Positions 27,086 through 38,419 of a stretch of 64,000 bases of DNA are shown one piece after another (the first letter of the stretch is position 1; every line of letters begins with the position of its first letter). Source of the DNA: Marinococcus halotolerans DSM 16375 (lineage in GTDB: Bacteria > Bacillota > Bacilli > Bacillales > Marinococcaceae); the NCBI RefSeq assembly GCF_000420725.1, contig NZ_ATVM01000005.1, positions 1-64,000 of the forward strand, written 5' to 3'. A program made the translations under genes and the position numbers. The notes beneath the pieces were generated by a model that saw nothing but the letters and a program-made list of their open reading frames with translations, was not told the origin of the DNA and did no database searches.

Positions 27086-28045
27086 ATGCAGATGTTTCAG
27101 GCAATCATACAAACAATAGAACAATACAGTAAAATCATGATTTACCGGCACGAACGCCCGGACCCGGACGCTCTCGGTTCGCAGGCGGGACTTGCGGCAT
27201 GGATTAGAAAACAGTTTCCGGACAAACAGGTATGCACTATGGGTGAAAATGAACCTTCTCTTTCGTTTCTGGCGACCGTGGATGAACAGCCGTTTGAAGT
27301 AGACGCCGAAACACTGGTCATTGTGTGCGATACTGCCAATATGGCAAGAATTGACGGCGAGGGATGGGATCAGGGAGCGGCAATTATCAAAATTGACCAT
27401 CACCCGAACGAAGATCCATACGGCGAGCCGATGTGGGTGGACACGAAAAAAAGCTCTACCTGTGAAATGATTACCGAGCTGGTGCTGTATGCCCAGCAGT
27501 CTTACGGCTGGACGATCCCCAATGAAACCGCCCGCCTCTGCTACGCCGGCCTTATCGGAGACACTGGACGTTTCCAGTTCAGTAACACAACGCCGAATAC
27601 GATGCGTATGGCAGCTGAACTGCTTGCATTTGATTTTGATCCGGGAGCAATTTACGCCGAAATGTATAAAAACCCTGAGAGTCTGGTGCGTCTGCGCGGG
27701 GAAGTGCTTCAAGGCTTTACGCTGAGTGGAGACGGAGCAGCCTACATGTACTTAACCAGGGAGCTGCTTGATAAATACAATGTAACCATTAATGAATCTT
27801 CAGCGGTAATTAATTCGTTTGCTGATACAGAAGGAGTCATTGCGTGGGTGTTTTTTGTGGAAGAAGAGCAGGGGTCATATCGTGTCCGCTTTCGTTCACG
27901 AGGGCCGGTGATCAATCAGCTGGCTGTTAAATACCGCGGAGGCGGACATACAATGGCTGCAGGAGCAAAAGCAGAGAACAGGAAGGAAACGAAAGATATT
28001 ATACAGGAGCTTGAGACTATCTGCCGAAATTGGAAGCAGCGGTAA
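27086..28045 (+). CDS. nrnA: Bifunctional oligoribonuclease/pAp phosphatase NrnA
   Basis: DHH-family phosphoesterase that degrades 2-5 nt RNAs and dephosphorylates pAp from sulfate assimilation. The 319-residue protein has HERPDPDA (H22, D26, D28), CDTAN (D82) and DHH at 104-106 for manganese binding, and a C-terminal DHHA1 domain with GGGHTMAAGA. ATG at 27086 is seven bases after GGAGG; the in-frame GTG at 27080 is too close. It sits between ytoI and dnaE as in B. subtilis, but ytpI, ytrH and ytrI are missing. Confidence 0.95.
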   Translation: MQMFQAIIQTIEQYSKIMIYRHERPDPDALGSQAGLAAWIRKQFPDKQVCTMGENEPSLSFLATVDEQPFEVDAETLVIVCDTANMARIDGEGWDQGAAIIKIDHHPNEDPYGEPMWVDTKKSSTCEMITELVLYAQQSYGWTIPNETARLCYAGLIGDTGRFQFSNTTPNTMRMAAELLAFDFDPGAIYAEMYKNPESLVRLRGEVLQGFTLSGDGAAYMYLTRELLDKYNVTINESSAVINSFADTEGVIAWVFFVEEEQGSYRVRFRSRGPVINQLAVKYRGGGHTMAAGAKAENRKETKDIIQELETICRNWKQR

Positions 28046-28086
28046 AGAGCATTCATAACAGAGCAGGCTGAAGGGAGGGGGAGCGC

Positions 28087-31000
28087 ATGTCACTGCACAC
28101 ATACTCGGAATACAGTATTTTGCAAAGCACGATCCGGCTCGAGAATCTTGTCCGCAAAGCAAAAGAATACAACTGGCCGGCAGCTGCGATTACTGACCGG
28201 GACACGATGCACGGGGCAGTAGCTTTTTACCGTCTCTGCCGGCAATATCAGGTGAAAGGCCTCCCGGGGATTGAACTGTGGGTTCAGGGAGATACTAAAG
28301 AGGACGAAGAATTTCCAGTGGTTGCGCTTCCGCAGAACAACCAGGGGTACGGCCAGCTGATGCGGTGGGCCGGGGACAAACAACAGGACAAAAAGGTAAC
28401 GTGGGAACAACTGGCAGACGCTGCCGGTTGTCTTTTTATCCTCCCGCTTGAAAACAGTGAACCCGGCACCCTTAAGCACCGCAAAGACGCATTATATGCG
28501 TTTTTTGAAAAATGGAGCGGACGGTTCGGGGCTGATGTCCTCTGGCTTGAAGCGCCCAGGGCTGGAGAAGAAATAGAATGGAGAGGTGCTGCAGAGCGAT
28601 TCGGACTCCCGATGGCAGCGTCCCCATTAATCAATATGCAGGCAGCTGAAGAAGAGCGGGCCTATAAGCTGCTGCATGCAGTAAAGAAAGGCAGCGTCTG
28701 GAAAGATACCGTGATAGAACAAAGGCCTTTCTCGCTCGAAATGTGGCAGCAGGCAGCATCTGACATGTATGAAGCGGAGCATATCAATAATTGGAGACGG
28801 GCAGCTGATAAATGCCACGTAGATATTTCATTAGAAGAAACGCATCTGCCTGTCTTTCCAGCTCCGCGTGAACAGTCTGCCGGCCTGCATTTAAAAAAGC
28901 TTGCGGAAAAAGGAATGCAAAAGCGTTATAACGCTGTTTCAGAACAGATGAGAGAGCGGTTGAAGCATGAGCTGAACGTTATTATCGATGCCGGCTTCGC
29001 TGATTATTTTTTAATTGTGCAGGATTTTGTAGCGTTTGCTAAAAAGCAGGGAATGTATGTAGGGCCGGGGAGAGGATCGGCAGCAGGGTCGCTTGTCTCC
29101 TACCTTATCGGCATTACGGATGTGGATCCCCTGCAGTACGATCTTCTTTTTGAGCGTTTTTTAAATCCCGAACGTGCGGCGCTTCCGGACATAGATATTG
29201 ATTTTCCGGATCACCGGCGGGAAGAGGTGCTTCATTACTTACGGAATAAATACGGGGACAAGCATGTGGCCCAGATTGTTACATTCAATACGTTCGGGGC
29301 GCGGGCGGCGATAAGGGACGCGGGGAGGGTGCTTGAAATTCCACAGGGACTCATTAATCGGACGGCTGGTATGTTTTCAGGGGCCGATTCCATCGCCGGG
29401 AAAACTGCCGGCGACAAACAGCTGCAGCAGTGGCAGCAAAAGGAGCCGAAAGTTGACTCCCTTCTCCGGGCCGCTTCCTTTCTGGAAGGCTTGCCGCGCC
29501 AGACGTCTATTCACGCCGCCGGTATCGTGTTAAGCAGCGAGCGGCTCGACTCCTACACTCCCTTAATGGAGAGAAACGGCTCGCTTTTATTAACGCAGTA
29601 CCCGATGGAGGACCTTGAAGCTCTCGGACTTGTGAAAATTGACCTGCTGGGTCTCCGGAATTTAACGCTTCTTGAATATATGACCGAGGCGGTCCAAAAA
29701 GTAGAGAAGAATTTTCAGTTAAGGCGCATTCCCATGGATGATGAAAAAACGTACAAGCTGCTGAGTGAGGGCAAAACCAACGGGATATTTCAGCTTGAAT
29801 CAGCAGGAATGAAATCTGCCCTGCAGCAGATCCGGCCCGACCGTTTTGAAGATATTGCCGCGGTGAGCGCTCTTTACCGTCCGGGACCGATGGCTCAAAT
29901 TCCGTTGTATGCAGAGCGGAAGCACGGAATAAAGGAAATGCCTGCCCTCCCTGAGTATATTGAAGATATTGCAGGGTCTACCTATGGCATTATCGTATAC
30001 CAGGAGCAGATTATGCAGATTGCAGTGAAAGCGGCAGGATATTCGATGGGAGAAGCAGATTCCTTCCGGAGGGCTATCAGCAAAAAAGACGCTGGTGAAA
30101 TGAAAAAAGAAGAAAAAAGGTTTCTGGAAAAGGCCGCAGCTTCAGGCGTGTCGAAAACGGAAGCAGAAACAATATTCAGCTGGATTGAGCAGTTTGCCAA
30201 CTATGGCTTTAATAAAAGCCACGCAGTAGCCTACAGCGTTATTTCCTATCAGCTGGCTTATATTAAAGCCCACTATCCGGCCGTGTTTTTCTCCTCTTTA
30301 ATGACAAGTCATGTGCGAAGTGAAGAAAAATTTCTGGAATATCAGCGGGAAGCAAAGGAACTTGGTATTAGACTGCTTCCCCCTTCAATAAATCAAAGTG
30401 GATACGGCTTTCGCATCGAGGAAGGAAATCTGCGTTTTGGCTTGAATATCATTAAACAGGCAGGCAAAAATAATATCCAGATGATTTTAAAAGAAAGAAA
30501 AAACGGAGGACGATTTGAATACTGGCTTGATTTTCTTCACCGCGTAGATACAAAAGCTATTGGCCGTCAGGGGTTTGTATACCTTATTCAGGCTGGGGTG
30601 TTTGATGAATTTGGTGTTGAGCGTTCGACGCTGCTCGCTTCGCTTGATCGTTCGCTGCGGATGATCGAGGAAATAAAGGAGTTTCAGGAATTTGGTACTG
30701 AACTGGCGAGGATGCGCTGGATTGAGGCTGAGCCTCTTACCCGTGAAGAAAAGCTTGAGATGGAAAAAGAAGCCTCCGGATATTACTTGAGCGGCCACCC
30801 GCTGGATGCATACAATGAACTTTTTGCTGCTTTCCGTTTATGGGACCTGGGGCGTTCTCTTCCGGCGGATAATCAGCTGCGCTGGGCCGGCGGGTTCGTG
30901 AGGACGGTGAAAACTGTGCGCACAAAAAATGGCCAGTCCATGTGCTTTCTAACGATAGATGATGGCTCCGGGGAGCTTGAAGTGGTCGTATTTCCGAACG

Positions 31001-31380
31001 TCTACCGGAACGTCAAATCACTGCTTACAGAAAAATCAATTCTTCTGATCCAGGGGCGAACCGATAAACAGGCCCGCGGCAGCAAAATGATTGCAGAAGC
31101 CTGTCTCTCTCTGCAGGAGCTTGAAAAGCAGTCAGAGCATACGCTGTTTGTTAAACTGCCGGAAAAAGGCGCAGAACAGGCGCTGAGCCGGATTAAACAG
31201 ATACTGCGGGAGTCGCCCGGCGCTGTGCCTGTCATCGTCTATGACGAGCAGCACAAGCGCACGATGCAGCTCGGAAACAGCTTAAAAACAAACGCCGGGG
31301 ATGCATGTATACGCGAACTTGAAAAGATCGTTTCAAAAGAATCCATTATTTTAAAATCAAATAAAGATGCCGCTGACTGA
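28087..31380 (+). CDS. dnaE: DNA polymerase III alpha subunit, DnaE type
   Basis: Replicative C-family polymerase. In low-GC Gram-positives DnaE extends RNA primers before hand-over to PolC. The 1097-residue protein has an N-terminal PHP domain (about 1-200), the polymerase core with the aspartates of PDIDIDF at 367-373, tandem HhH DNA binding and a C-terminal OB fold (about 940-1020). No proofreading exonuclease domain is inserted, so it is not PolC. In the PHP domain the usual HVHSEYS opening reads HTYSEYS, replacing the second histidine with Tyr6; the PHP site is probably not metal-competent. It starts at ATG 28087 after GGAGGGGGAG. Confidence 0.97.
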   Translation: MSLHTYSEYSILQSTIRLENLVRKAKEYNWPAAAITDRDTMHGAVAFYRLCRQYQVKGLPGIELWVQGDTKEDEEFPVVALPQNNQGYGQLMRWAGDKQQDKKVTWEQLADAAGCLFILPLENSEPGTLKHRKDALYAFFEKWSGRFGADVLWLEAPRAGEEIEWRGAAERFGLPMAASPLINMQAAEEERAYKLLHAVKKGSVWKDTVIEQRPFSLEMWQQAASDMYEAEHINNWRRAADKCHVDISLEETHLPVFPAPREQSAGLHLKKLAEKGMQKRYNAVSEQMRERLKHELNVIIDAGFADYFLIVQDFVAFAKKQGMYVGPGRGSAAGSLVSYLIGITDVDPLQYDLLFERFLNPERAALPDIDIDFPDHRREEVLHYLRNKYGDKHVAQIVTFNTFGARAAIRDAGRVLEIPQGLINRTAGMFSGADSIAGKTAGDKQLQQWQQKEPKVDSLLRAASFLEGLPRQTSIHAAGIVLSSERLDSYTPLMERNGSLLLTQYPMEDLEALGLVKIDLLGLRNLTLLEYMTEAVQKVEKNFQLRRIPMDDEKTYKLLSEGKTNGIFQLESAGMKSALQQIRPDRFEDIAAVSALYRPGPMAQIPLYAERKHGIKEMPALPEYIEDIAGSTYGIIVYQEQIMQIAVKAAGYSMGEADSFRRAISKKDAGEMKKEEKRFLEKAAASGVSKTEAETIFSWIEQFANYGFNKSHAVAYSVISYQLAYIKAHYPAVFFSSLMTSHVRSEEKFLEYQREAKELGIRLLPPSINQSGYGFRIEEGNLRFGLNIIKQAGKNNIQMILKERKNGGRFEYWLDFLHRVDTKAIGRQGFVYLIQAGVFDEFGVERSTLLASLDRSLRMIEEIKEFQEFGTELARMRWIEAEPLTREEKLEMEKEASGYYLSGHPLDAYNELFAAFRLWDLGRSLPADNQLRWAGGFVRTVKTVRTKNGQSMCFLTIDDGSGELEVVVFPNVYRNVKSLLTEKSILLIQGRTDKQARGSKMIAEACLSLQELEKQSEHTLFVKLPEKGAEQALSRIKQILRESPGAVPVIVYDEQHKRTMQLGNSLKTNAGDACIRELEKIVSKESIILKSNKDAAD

Positions 31381-31404
31381 TTATTCTGTTATAATAGGTA
31401 ACGT

Positions 31405-31466
31405 TTATAATTAAAATGAATGAAATACTTGATGTGCTTCTAAAAGCACAGGGTTATAATTAAAAT
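31405..31466 (+). repeat. 13-bp direct repeat flanking a small hairpin upstream of malic enzyme
   Basis: TTATAATTAAAAT occurs at 31405-31417 and again at 31454-31466, a 49-base period. Between them GTGCTT/AAGCAC (31434-31449) makes a 6-bp hairpin with a CTAA loop. Each repeat contains TATAAT, so both could be -10 elements, though no good -35 lies 17 bases before either. It could equally be an operator pair. Confidence 0.55.
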
Positions 31467-31494
31467 ATAAAAAATGCTGAAGGAGAGTGGCACT

Positions 31495-32730
31495 ATGCCG
31501 ACAACCCGCGAAGAAGCGCTACATATTCATAAACAGAATCAGGGAAAACTGGAGACGGTCTCGAAAGTACCGGTGAGAAATGGAAGAGATTTAAGTCTAG
31601 CATATTCTCCAGGTGTAGCCGAGCCGTGTAAAGAAATTTTTGATGATAAACAAAAGGTATTTGAGTATACAATGAAGGGGAACATGGTAGCAGTCGTATC
31701 CGATGGCTCTGCTGTGCTTGGACTCGGTAATATCGGGCCGGAGGCGTCCCTTCCCGTTATGGAAGGAAAAGCGGTTCTCTTTAAATCATTCGCGGGTGTA
31801 GACGCTTTTCCTATCTGCCTCGAAACAAATGACGTGGATAAAATCGTCGAAACGGTAAAGCTGATGCAGCCGACGTTTGGAGGAGTAAACCTTGAAGATA
31901 TTGCTGCTCCTAACTGCTTTGTCATTGAAGAACGGCTGAAAAAAGAAACGAATATTCCTGTTTTTCATGACGATCAGCACGGAACAGCAATTGTTACCGT
32001 AGCCGGATTAATCAACGCCCTGAAGCTCAATAAAAAGCATATGTCTGAAATCCGTGTAGTTATTAACGGGGCAGGTTCAGCCGGGATTGCTATTATTAAG
32101 CTTCTGCGCCGCTTTGGAGTGAAGGATGTGATTTTATGCGACTCCAAGGGAGCCATTTACGAAGGACGTCCGGAGGGCATGAATGACATGAAAGCGGAAG
32201 TCGCGAAAGTAACGAACAATGAAAATGTTTCCGGCGGGTTAAAAGAAGTTGTCCAGAATACGGACGTGTTTATTGGCGTTTCCGTGGCGGGAGTATTATC
32301 GAAGGAAATGGTAGAGTCCATGAATGATGACCCTATTATCTTTGCAATGGCCAATCCGGACCCTGAAATTACTCCGGACGATGCCAAGGAAGCCGGGGCG
32401 AAGGTAATTGGTACGGGCCGCTCCGACTTTCCAAACCAGGTAAATAACGTGCTCGCGTTCCCGGGTATTTTCCGGGGGGCCCTCGATGTAAACGCCACTC
32501 ACATTAACGAGGACATGAAAAAGGCAGCTGTATATGCTATTGCTGAGCTGATCACAGAAGATGAGCTGAATGAAGATTATGTTATTCCAAATCCGTTTGA
32601 TCCAAGAGTGGCCCCGGAAGTCGCTGCAGCAGTGGCGAAAACAGCGATGGAAACAGGCGTGGCGCGAAAAAATGCCGATCCGGAAAAAATCAAAGAAAAA
32701 ACAAGAGCTCTTTCTGACATCGAAGAATAG
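31495..32730 (+). CDS. ytsJ: NAD(P)-dependent malic enzyme
   Basis: Oxidative decarboxylation of malate to pyruvate, supplying NADPH and balancing carbon between the TCA cycle and glycolysis. The 411-residue short bacterial form has SLAYSPGVAEPC near 32-43, the FHDDQHGTAIV metal and substrate block near 157-167 and a Rossmann GAGSAGIA. ATG at 31495 has AAGGAGAG seven bases upstream; an ATG at 31474 lies before this site and is not used. Position between dnaE and accD matches B. subtilis ytsJ, the NADP-preferring paralogue. Confidence 0.94.
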   Translation: MPTTREEALHIHKQNQGKLETVSKVPVRNGRDLSLAYSPGVAEPCKEIFDDKQKVFEYTMKGNMVAVVSDGSAVLGLGNIGPEASLPVMEGKAVLFKSFAGVDAFPICLETNDVDKIVETVKLMQPTFGGVNLEDIAAPNCFVIEERLKKETNIPVFHDDQHGTAIVTVAGLINALKLNKKHMSEIRVVINGAGSAGIAIIKLLRRFGVKDVILCDSKGAIYEGRPEGMNDMKAEVAKVTNNENVSGGLKEVVQNTDVFIGVSVAGVLSKEMVESMNDDPIIFAMANPDPEITPDDAKEAGAKVIGTGRSDFPNQVNNVLAFPGIFRGALDVNATHINEDMKKAAVYAIAELITEDELNEDYVIPNPFDPRVAPEVAAAVAKTAMETGVARKNADPEKIKEKTRALSDIEE

Positions 32731-32752
32731 TAAAGACCTACATTTCTAACCA

Positions 32753-32781
32753 TTGAAGATGTCTGGCTTTTCCTATATATT
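32753..32781 (+). promoter_or_regulatory. Probable SigA promoter of accDA
   Basis: TTGAAG (32753-32758), 17 bases, TATATT (32776-32781). It would give a leader of about 200 bases before accD. Confidence 0.65.
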
Positions 32782-32818
32782 AGAGCTTGTATGTGATAAA
32801 CTATGTGGGAGACTAATA

Positions 32819-32852
32819 GCAGGAGCGATCGCTGACAAAACGGTCGCTCCTG
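32819..32852 (+). other. Stable hairpin in the accD leader
   Basis: CAGGAGCGATCG (32819-32830) pairs with CGGTCGCTCCTG (about 32841-32852) with one mispair. No T tract follows, so it is not an intrinsic terminator. It lies in the leader between the candidate promoter and accD and may be a regulatory or stabilising structure. Confidence 0.5.
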
Positions 32853-32990
32853 ATGTACGTCTGCAAATAAAACAACAGCGCTGCGTTATGTACACCCGCT
32901 GAACGGTGAATTACATTCCGGGACGCTGCAGTCTGCTTGCGTTTATTATTTGCGGAGCAGCCAAGCATTAAATATGAAGAAGGTGTCTTT

Positions 32991-33839
32991 ATGATGATCA
33001 AAGATTTATTCAGCAAAAGGCGAAAATATGCTTCAATGCCGGCTGAGCGGGAACAGCCGAAAACAATGAATGAAGGCGTTATGACAAAGTGTCCTAAATG
33101 TAAAACAATTGTGTATACAAAAGAATTAATGAAACATGCCAATGTCTGTATGCACTGTGGTCATCATATGCCGATGACTCCTTCCGAACGGATCGATTTA
33201 ATCCTCGATACGGATTCTTTCCGTGAGTTAAACCCTCATATGGTTTCGGCAGACCCCCTGGAATTTCCGGAATACAAAGAAAAGCTTGAAAAGGACCAGA
33301 AAAAGACTGGTCACAAGGAAGCTGTCGTCACAGGTGAAGGGACAATTGGTGGGACCCCGGTGGTTCTCGGTGTCATGGATCCGGCGTTTAGGATGGGAAG
33401 TATGGGATCGGTGGTCGGAGAAAAAATCACCCGTGCAATCGAACGGGCACTTGATCTCCATGCACCCTTCATTCTGTTTTCTGCTTCGGGCGGAGCCCGG
33501 ATGCAGGAAGGGATCCTCAGCCTCATGCAAATGGCCAAAACGAGTGCAGCACTGAAAAAAATGGATGAAGCAGGGCTTTTATTCGTATCAGTAATGACCC
33601 ATCCTACCACCGGAGGCGTTTCTGCAAGCTTTGCCTCTCTTGGGGATTACAATTTTGCCGAACCGGAAGCGTTGATCGGCTTTGCCGGAAGAAGAATAAT
33701 CGAACAGACGATACGCCAGGAGCTTCCCGAAGACTTTCAGACAGCGGAATTCTTGCTTAAACACGGTCAGCTCGACAAGGTACTGCATAGGCAGGACATG
33801 AAAAATGTTTTGTCCGCGATCGTGCAGATGCATACGTGA
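32991..33839 (+). CDS. accD: Acetyl-CoA carboxylase carboxyltransferase subunit beta
   Basis: With AccA forms the carboxyltransferase that makes malonyl-CoA for fatty acid synthesis. The 282-residue protein has an N-terminal four-cysteine zinc ribbon (C34, C37, C53, C56) and the crotonase-fold core with [14 protein letters not shown] and SGGARMQEG. Two adjacent ATGs (32991, 32994) follow GAAGAAGGTG; 32991 is taken, the second is equally possible. An upstream extension of the frame to 32937 has no ribosome site. Fifteen bases separate it from accA. Confidence 0.97.
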   Translation: MMIKDLFSKRRKYASMPAEREQPKTMNEGVMTKCPKCKTIVYTKELMKHANVCMHCGHHMPMTPSERIDLILDTDSFRELNPHMVSADPLEFPEYKEKLEKDQKKTGHKEAVVTGEGTIGGTPVVLGVMDPAFRMGSMGSVVGEKITRAIERALDLHAPFILFSASGGARMQEGILSLMQMAKTSAALKKMDEAGLLFVSVMTHPTTGGVSASFASLGDYNFAEPEALIGFAGRRIIEQTIRQELPEDFQTAEFLLKHGQLDKVLHRQDMKNVLSAIVQMHT

Positions 33840-33854
33840 AGGGAGTAAGTGACA

Positions 33855-34817
33855 ATGGAAAATCATCTTCCTTTTGAAAAACCAATCATGGAGCTCCGGA
33901 ATAAAATCGATGAATTAAAAAGCTTCACAGATGAGAAGGACATTGATTTAAGCGGAGAAATAGAAAAACTGGAACAACGGCTGGAGCAGCTCGAAGCAGA
34001 AGTATATAACAATTTAAAGCCGTGGCAGCGTGTGCAGATTGCAAGACACCCGGAGCGTCCCACCACGCTGGATTATATCGACAGTCTGTTTGAACAGTTC
34101 ATCGAGCTGCACGGTGACCGGCTGTTTGGCGATGACGAAGCGATTGTCGGAGGGATTGCCTTTTTTGAGGGAAGTCCGGTAACTGTTATCGGACACCAAC
34201 GCGGCCGGGATACAAAAGAAAATGTGCGCCGGAATTTCGGAATGCCGCATCCGGAAGGGTACCGCAAGGCGCTTCGTCTTATGAAGCAGGCGGAAAAGTT
34301 CAACCGGCCGGTCATCTGCTTCGTTGATACGAAGGGAGCTTATCCCGGAAAAGCAGCGGAAGAGCGGGGCCAGAGTGAAGCGATCGCCCGTAACCTGATG
34401 GAAATGGCCGGACTGAAAGTGCCGGTAATTAGTGTTGTTATTGGAGAAGGCGGCAGCGGAGGCGGCCTTGCACTTGGGGTAGCGAATCATGTACATATGT
34501 TCGAAAATTCATGGTATTCAACGATTTCGCCGGAAGGAGCCTCCTCTATTCTCTGGAAGGATGCTTCGTATGCACGGGAGGCTGCCGAAGCTATGCGTAT
34601 CACGGCTGGAGATCTGAAGGAATTCGGAGTAATCGATGAAATTGTGAAGGAACCCCGGGGAGGGGCGCACCATGATCCGAAGGAACAGATGGCTATTCTG
34701 CGAAAAACGCTTCAGCAGTCTTTGAAGGATCTGCTTGTATTAACGCCGAATGAATTAATAGAATCAAGGTATGAAAAATTCAAGCAGATGGGTACGTTTG
34801 AAGAAAGTGATTTTTAG
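33855..34817 (+). CDS. accA: Acetyl-CoA carboxylase carboxyltransferase subunit alpha
   Basis: Partner of AccD in the heterotetrameric carboxyltransferase. The 320-residue protein has a helical N-terminal oligomerisation segment, [11 protein letters not shown] near 60-70, [12 protein letters not shown] near 128-139 and the oxyanion-loop block [12 protein letters not shown] near 198-209. ATG at 33855 is nine bases after GGGAG; the in-frame GTG at 33849 is only three bases after it. It ends at a terminator, so accDA is a two-gene operon. Confidence 0.97.
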   Translation: MENHLPFEKPIMELRNKIDELKSFTDEKDIDLSGEIEKLEQRLEQLEAEVYNNLKPWQRVQIARHPERPTTLDYIDSLFEQFIELHGDRLFGDDEAIVGGIAFFEGSPVTVIGHQRGRDTKENVRRNFGMPHPEGYRKALRLMKQAEKFNRPVICFVDTKGAYPGKAAEERGQSEAIARNLMEMAGLKVPVISVVIGEGGSGGGLALGVANHVHMFENSWYSTISPEGASSILWKDASYAREAAEAMRITAGDLKEFGVIDEIVKEPRGGAHHDPKEQMAILRKTLQQSLKDLLVLTPNELIESRYEKFKQMGTFEESDF

Positions 34818-34818
34818 G

Positions 34819-34843
34819 AAAGCGCCGGGTGGCGCTTTTTTTA
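34819..34843 (+). terminator. Terminator after accA
   Basis: AGCGCC (34821-34826), GGGT loop region, GGCGCT (34831-34836), then seven T. Confidence 0.92.
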
Positions 34844-34949
34844 TGAAATTGAACAGGGCCCTGCTGTTCAGCTGAGATTAAAGAAGACGTGCTGGGAGCT
34901 GTCACAGAGGCCCCTTCTGATGCGGCTTTTTGGTTAAAGCGGTTTTTAA

Positions 34950-35987
<1,038 letters not shown>

Positions 35988-36071
35988 TTCCGTGGCTGAG
36001 GCAGTGTCACGGATGAAAAGTTTCTATGGTACAATAAACTAGGATTTTAGAGAGAGAACAGGAGGAAAATC

Positions 36072-37826
36072 ATGCGAAAAACAAAAATTGTATGTACGAT
36101 AGGACCGGCAAGTGAAGCGCCGGAAACGCTTGAAAAATTAATTGAAAATGGCATGAACGTAGCGAGGCTCAACTTTTCCCACGGGGACTTTGATGAGCAT
36201 CAGGCCCGGATTGACAGCATACGTGAAGTTTCTGCCCGCCTGAAGAAAAATGTCGCTATTCTGTTGGACACAAAGGGTCCGGAAGTACGGACTCATACGA
36301 TGGAAGGCGGCGCCATCCAGCTCGAAAAAGGACAGTCGCTGATCATCAGCACAGAAGAAGTCGTAGGGACAACTGAAAAAATCTCTGTCACCCACGATGG
36401 CCTGACAGACGATATGGAAGTCGGCAAAAAAATCCTTCTCGATGATGGACTGATTGAGCTTGAAGTAACCGGTATTGAGGACAAGGAAGTTCATACGAAA
36501 GTGCTGAATAACGGCGAACTGAAAAATAAAAAAGGCGTTAACCTTCCGAACGTGAAGGTCAATCTGCCAGGCATAACAGAAAAAGATGCGGATGACATCG
36601 AATTTGGCATCAGAAACAACGTCGATTTTATTGCCGCTTCGTTTGTGCGCCGGGCCTCTGATGTTTTGGAAATCCGGGAACTCCTGGAAAAACACGGAGC
36701 AGAAGATACGTTCATCGTGCCTAAAATTGAAAATCAGGAAGGCATCGACAACGTCGAGGAAATTCTTGAAGTGTCCGACGGATTGATGGTGGCACGCGGA
36801 GATATGGGCGTTGAAATTCCGCCGGAAGAAGTACCGCTCGTACAAAAGCGTCTGATTAAACGCTGTAACTTCCTGGCCAAGCCGGTCATTACAGCTACAC
36901 AGATGCTCGATTCCATGCAGCACAACCCGCGTCCAACCCGCGCTGAAGCAAGTGACGTGGCAAACGCCATTTTCGATGGTACAGATGCTATCATGCTTTC
37001 CGGGGAAACAGCAGCCGGAGACTATCCTGTGGAATCTGTGGAAACAATGAGCAACATCGCACTTAGAGCAGAGTCATCCCTGCAGTACCGCAATACGCTT
37101 GATGAGAAAACAAAAGAAAGCAAGCCTTCCATCACCAACTCCATCGGGCAGTCGGTAGCCTATACAGCCCATTCATTGAATGCTTCGGCGATTCTAACTG
37201 CCACCGAAAGCGGGTACACCGCACGCATTGTTTCAAAATACCGTCCGGAATCACCGATCATTGCGGTTACAAGTAATGAACGTGTTTATCGTCGTCTCGC
37301 TTTGATCTGGGGCGTTCAGGGTCTGCTTGGCACGAAATCCAGCACTACCGATGAAATGCTTGACGTAACAGTAAGCAAAGCTCTGTCCGAAGAGCTCGTC
37401 AACCGCGGGGATCTTGTAGTTATTTCTGCCGGAGTACCTGTAGGTGAAACAGGAACGACTAACCTGATGAAGGTCCATGTGATCGGTGAAACGGTTGCAA
37501 AAGGACAGGGCATCGGCCGCTACACTGCATCAGGGCGAGTAGTCGTTGCAGGCAGTGCAGAAGAAGCAAATGCCAAAATGACAGAGGGCGCAGTGCTCGT
37601 CACCCAGGCGACGGATAAAGACATGATGCCGGCTGTGGAAAAAGCGCTGGCTGTGGTGACAGAAGAAGGCGGTTTAACCTCCCATGCTGCTGTTGTAGGT
37701 CTGAATCTGGGCATCCCTGTAGTAGTGGGTGTGGAAGAAGCCAGAAGCTTGTTTGAAGACGGCGAGGAAATTACCGTCGACGCTTCAAGAGGCGACATTT
37801 ACCGGGGACATGCAAGTGTACTGTAA
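36072..37826 (+). CDS. pyk: Pyruvate kinase with C-terminal PEP-utiliser domain
   Basis: Makes pyruvate and ATP from PEP. The 584-residue protein has the usual barrel and lid ([35 protein letters not shown]) and, after about residue 480, an extra domain like the phosphohistidine swivel of PEP synthase with [11 protein letters not shown]. That extra domain is typical of Bacillaceae pyruvate kinases; whether its His is used is not known. Start ATG 36072 follows AGGAGGA. Likely transcribed with pfkA. Confidence 0.98.
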   Translation: MRKTKIVCTIGPASEAPETLEKLIENGMNVARLNFSHGDFDEHQARIDSIREVSARLKKNVAILLDTKGPEVRTHTMEGGAIQLEKGQSLIISTEEVVGTTEKISVTHDGLTDDMEVGKKILLDDGLIELEVTGIEDKEVHTKVLNNGELKNKKGVNLPNVKVNLPGITEKDADDIEFGIRNNVDFIAASFVRRASDVLEIRELLEKHGAEDTFIVPKIENQEGIDNVEEILEVSDGLMVARGDMGVEIPPEEVPLVQKRLIKRCNFLAKPVITATQMLDSMQHNPRPTRAEASDVANAIFDGTDAIMLSGETAAGDYPVESVETMSNIALRAESSLQYRNTLDEKTKESKPSITNSIGQSVAYTAHSLNASAILTATESGYTARIVSKYRPESPIIAVTSNERVYRRLALIWGVQGLLGTKSSTTDEMLDVTVSKALSEELVNRGDLVVISAGVPVGETGTTNLMKVHVIGETVAKGQGIGRYTASGRVVVAGSAEEANAKMTEGAVLVTQATDKDMMPAVEKALAVVTEEGGLTSHAAVVGLNLGIPVVVGVEEARSLFEDGEEITVDASRGDIYRGHASVL

Positions 37827-37912
37827 GAAACGCTGAGCCCTGTCTTATGGCCTGGTAATGCTGAGACGATGCAGAGCTCTGGGTAAAACTTTAAATGAAA
37901 GGGGGCGGGCAG

Positions 37913-38311
37913 ATGGCTAAATGGTTTTTATTACTGCTGATTATTGTACCGGCCGCAGAAGTAGGAGTGTTAATATTGTCCGGCAACACGATTGGCATAT
38001 GGCCGACAATTGCACTCATTATTGCGACCGGGCTGCTTGGAGCCTGGCTTGCGAAACGGGAAGGCCTGCAGGTGTTCCGTACGCTGCAGATGCAGACGCA
38101 GCGGGGGGAGATGCCTGGAGATATTGTTCTGGACGGGGTATGTATTCTTGTTGGCGGCACGCTGCTGCTCACCCCGGGCTTTATTACAGACGCTCTCGGC
38201 TTCAGCCTGTTAATCCCGTGGTCAAGAAGAGGGATGAAAGCTGTTTTAAAGAAATGGTTTAAAAAGATGGTGGATAACGGGAATATAAGAGTGATGGGAC
38301 GCAGGTGGTAA
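37913..38311 (+). CDS. fxsA: FxsA family membrane protein
   Basis: A 132-residue cytoplasmic-membrane protein of the FxsA family (phage T7 exclusion suppressor in E. coli; function in Bacillus unclear). Hydrophobic helices lie at about 4-22, 28-46 and 72-98; the latter holds the family motif LLLTPGFITDALGF. ATG at 37913 follows GGGGGCGGG; the upstream ATG at 37895 precedes that site. It matches the small gene next to pyk in B. subtilis (ytzA). Confidence 0.9.
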   Translation: MAKWFLLLLIIVPAAEVGVLILSGNTIGIWPTIALIIATGLLGAWLAKREGLQVFRTLQMQTQRGEMPGDIVLDGVCILVGGTLLLTPGFITDALGFSLLIPWSRRGMKAVLKKWFKKMVDNGNIRVMGRRW

Positions 38312-38419
38312 GCCTGCTCCCGATTGAAACTTCTGAAAACTTTCCGGACGCACATGACATGAAATTGTCAAATGTGGTAGGATTATTAGGAGCGTTTAAT
38401 TTGGAAGGATGACCATGCA

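Noticed and set aside
38415-38417. ATG as start of the DUF441 gene
   Set aside because: It is out of frame with the conserved membrane protein; TTG at 38420 aligns with the family start.
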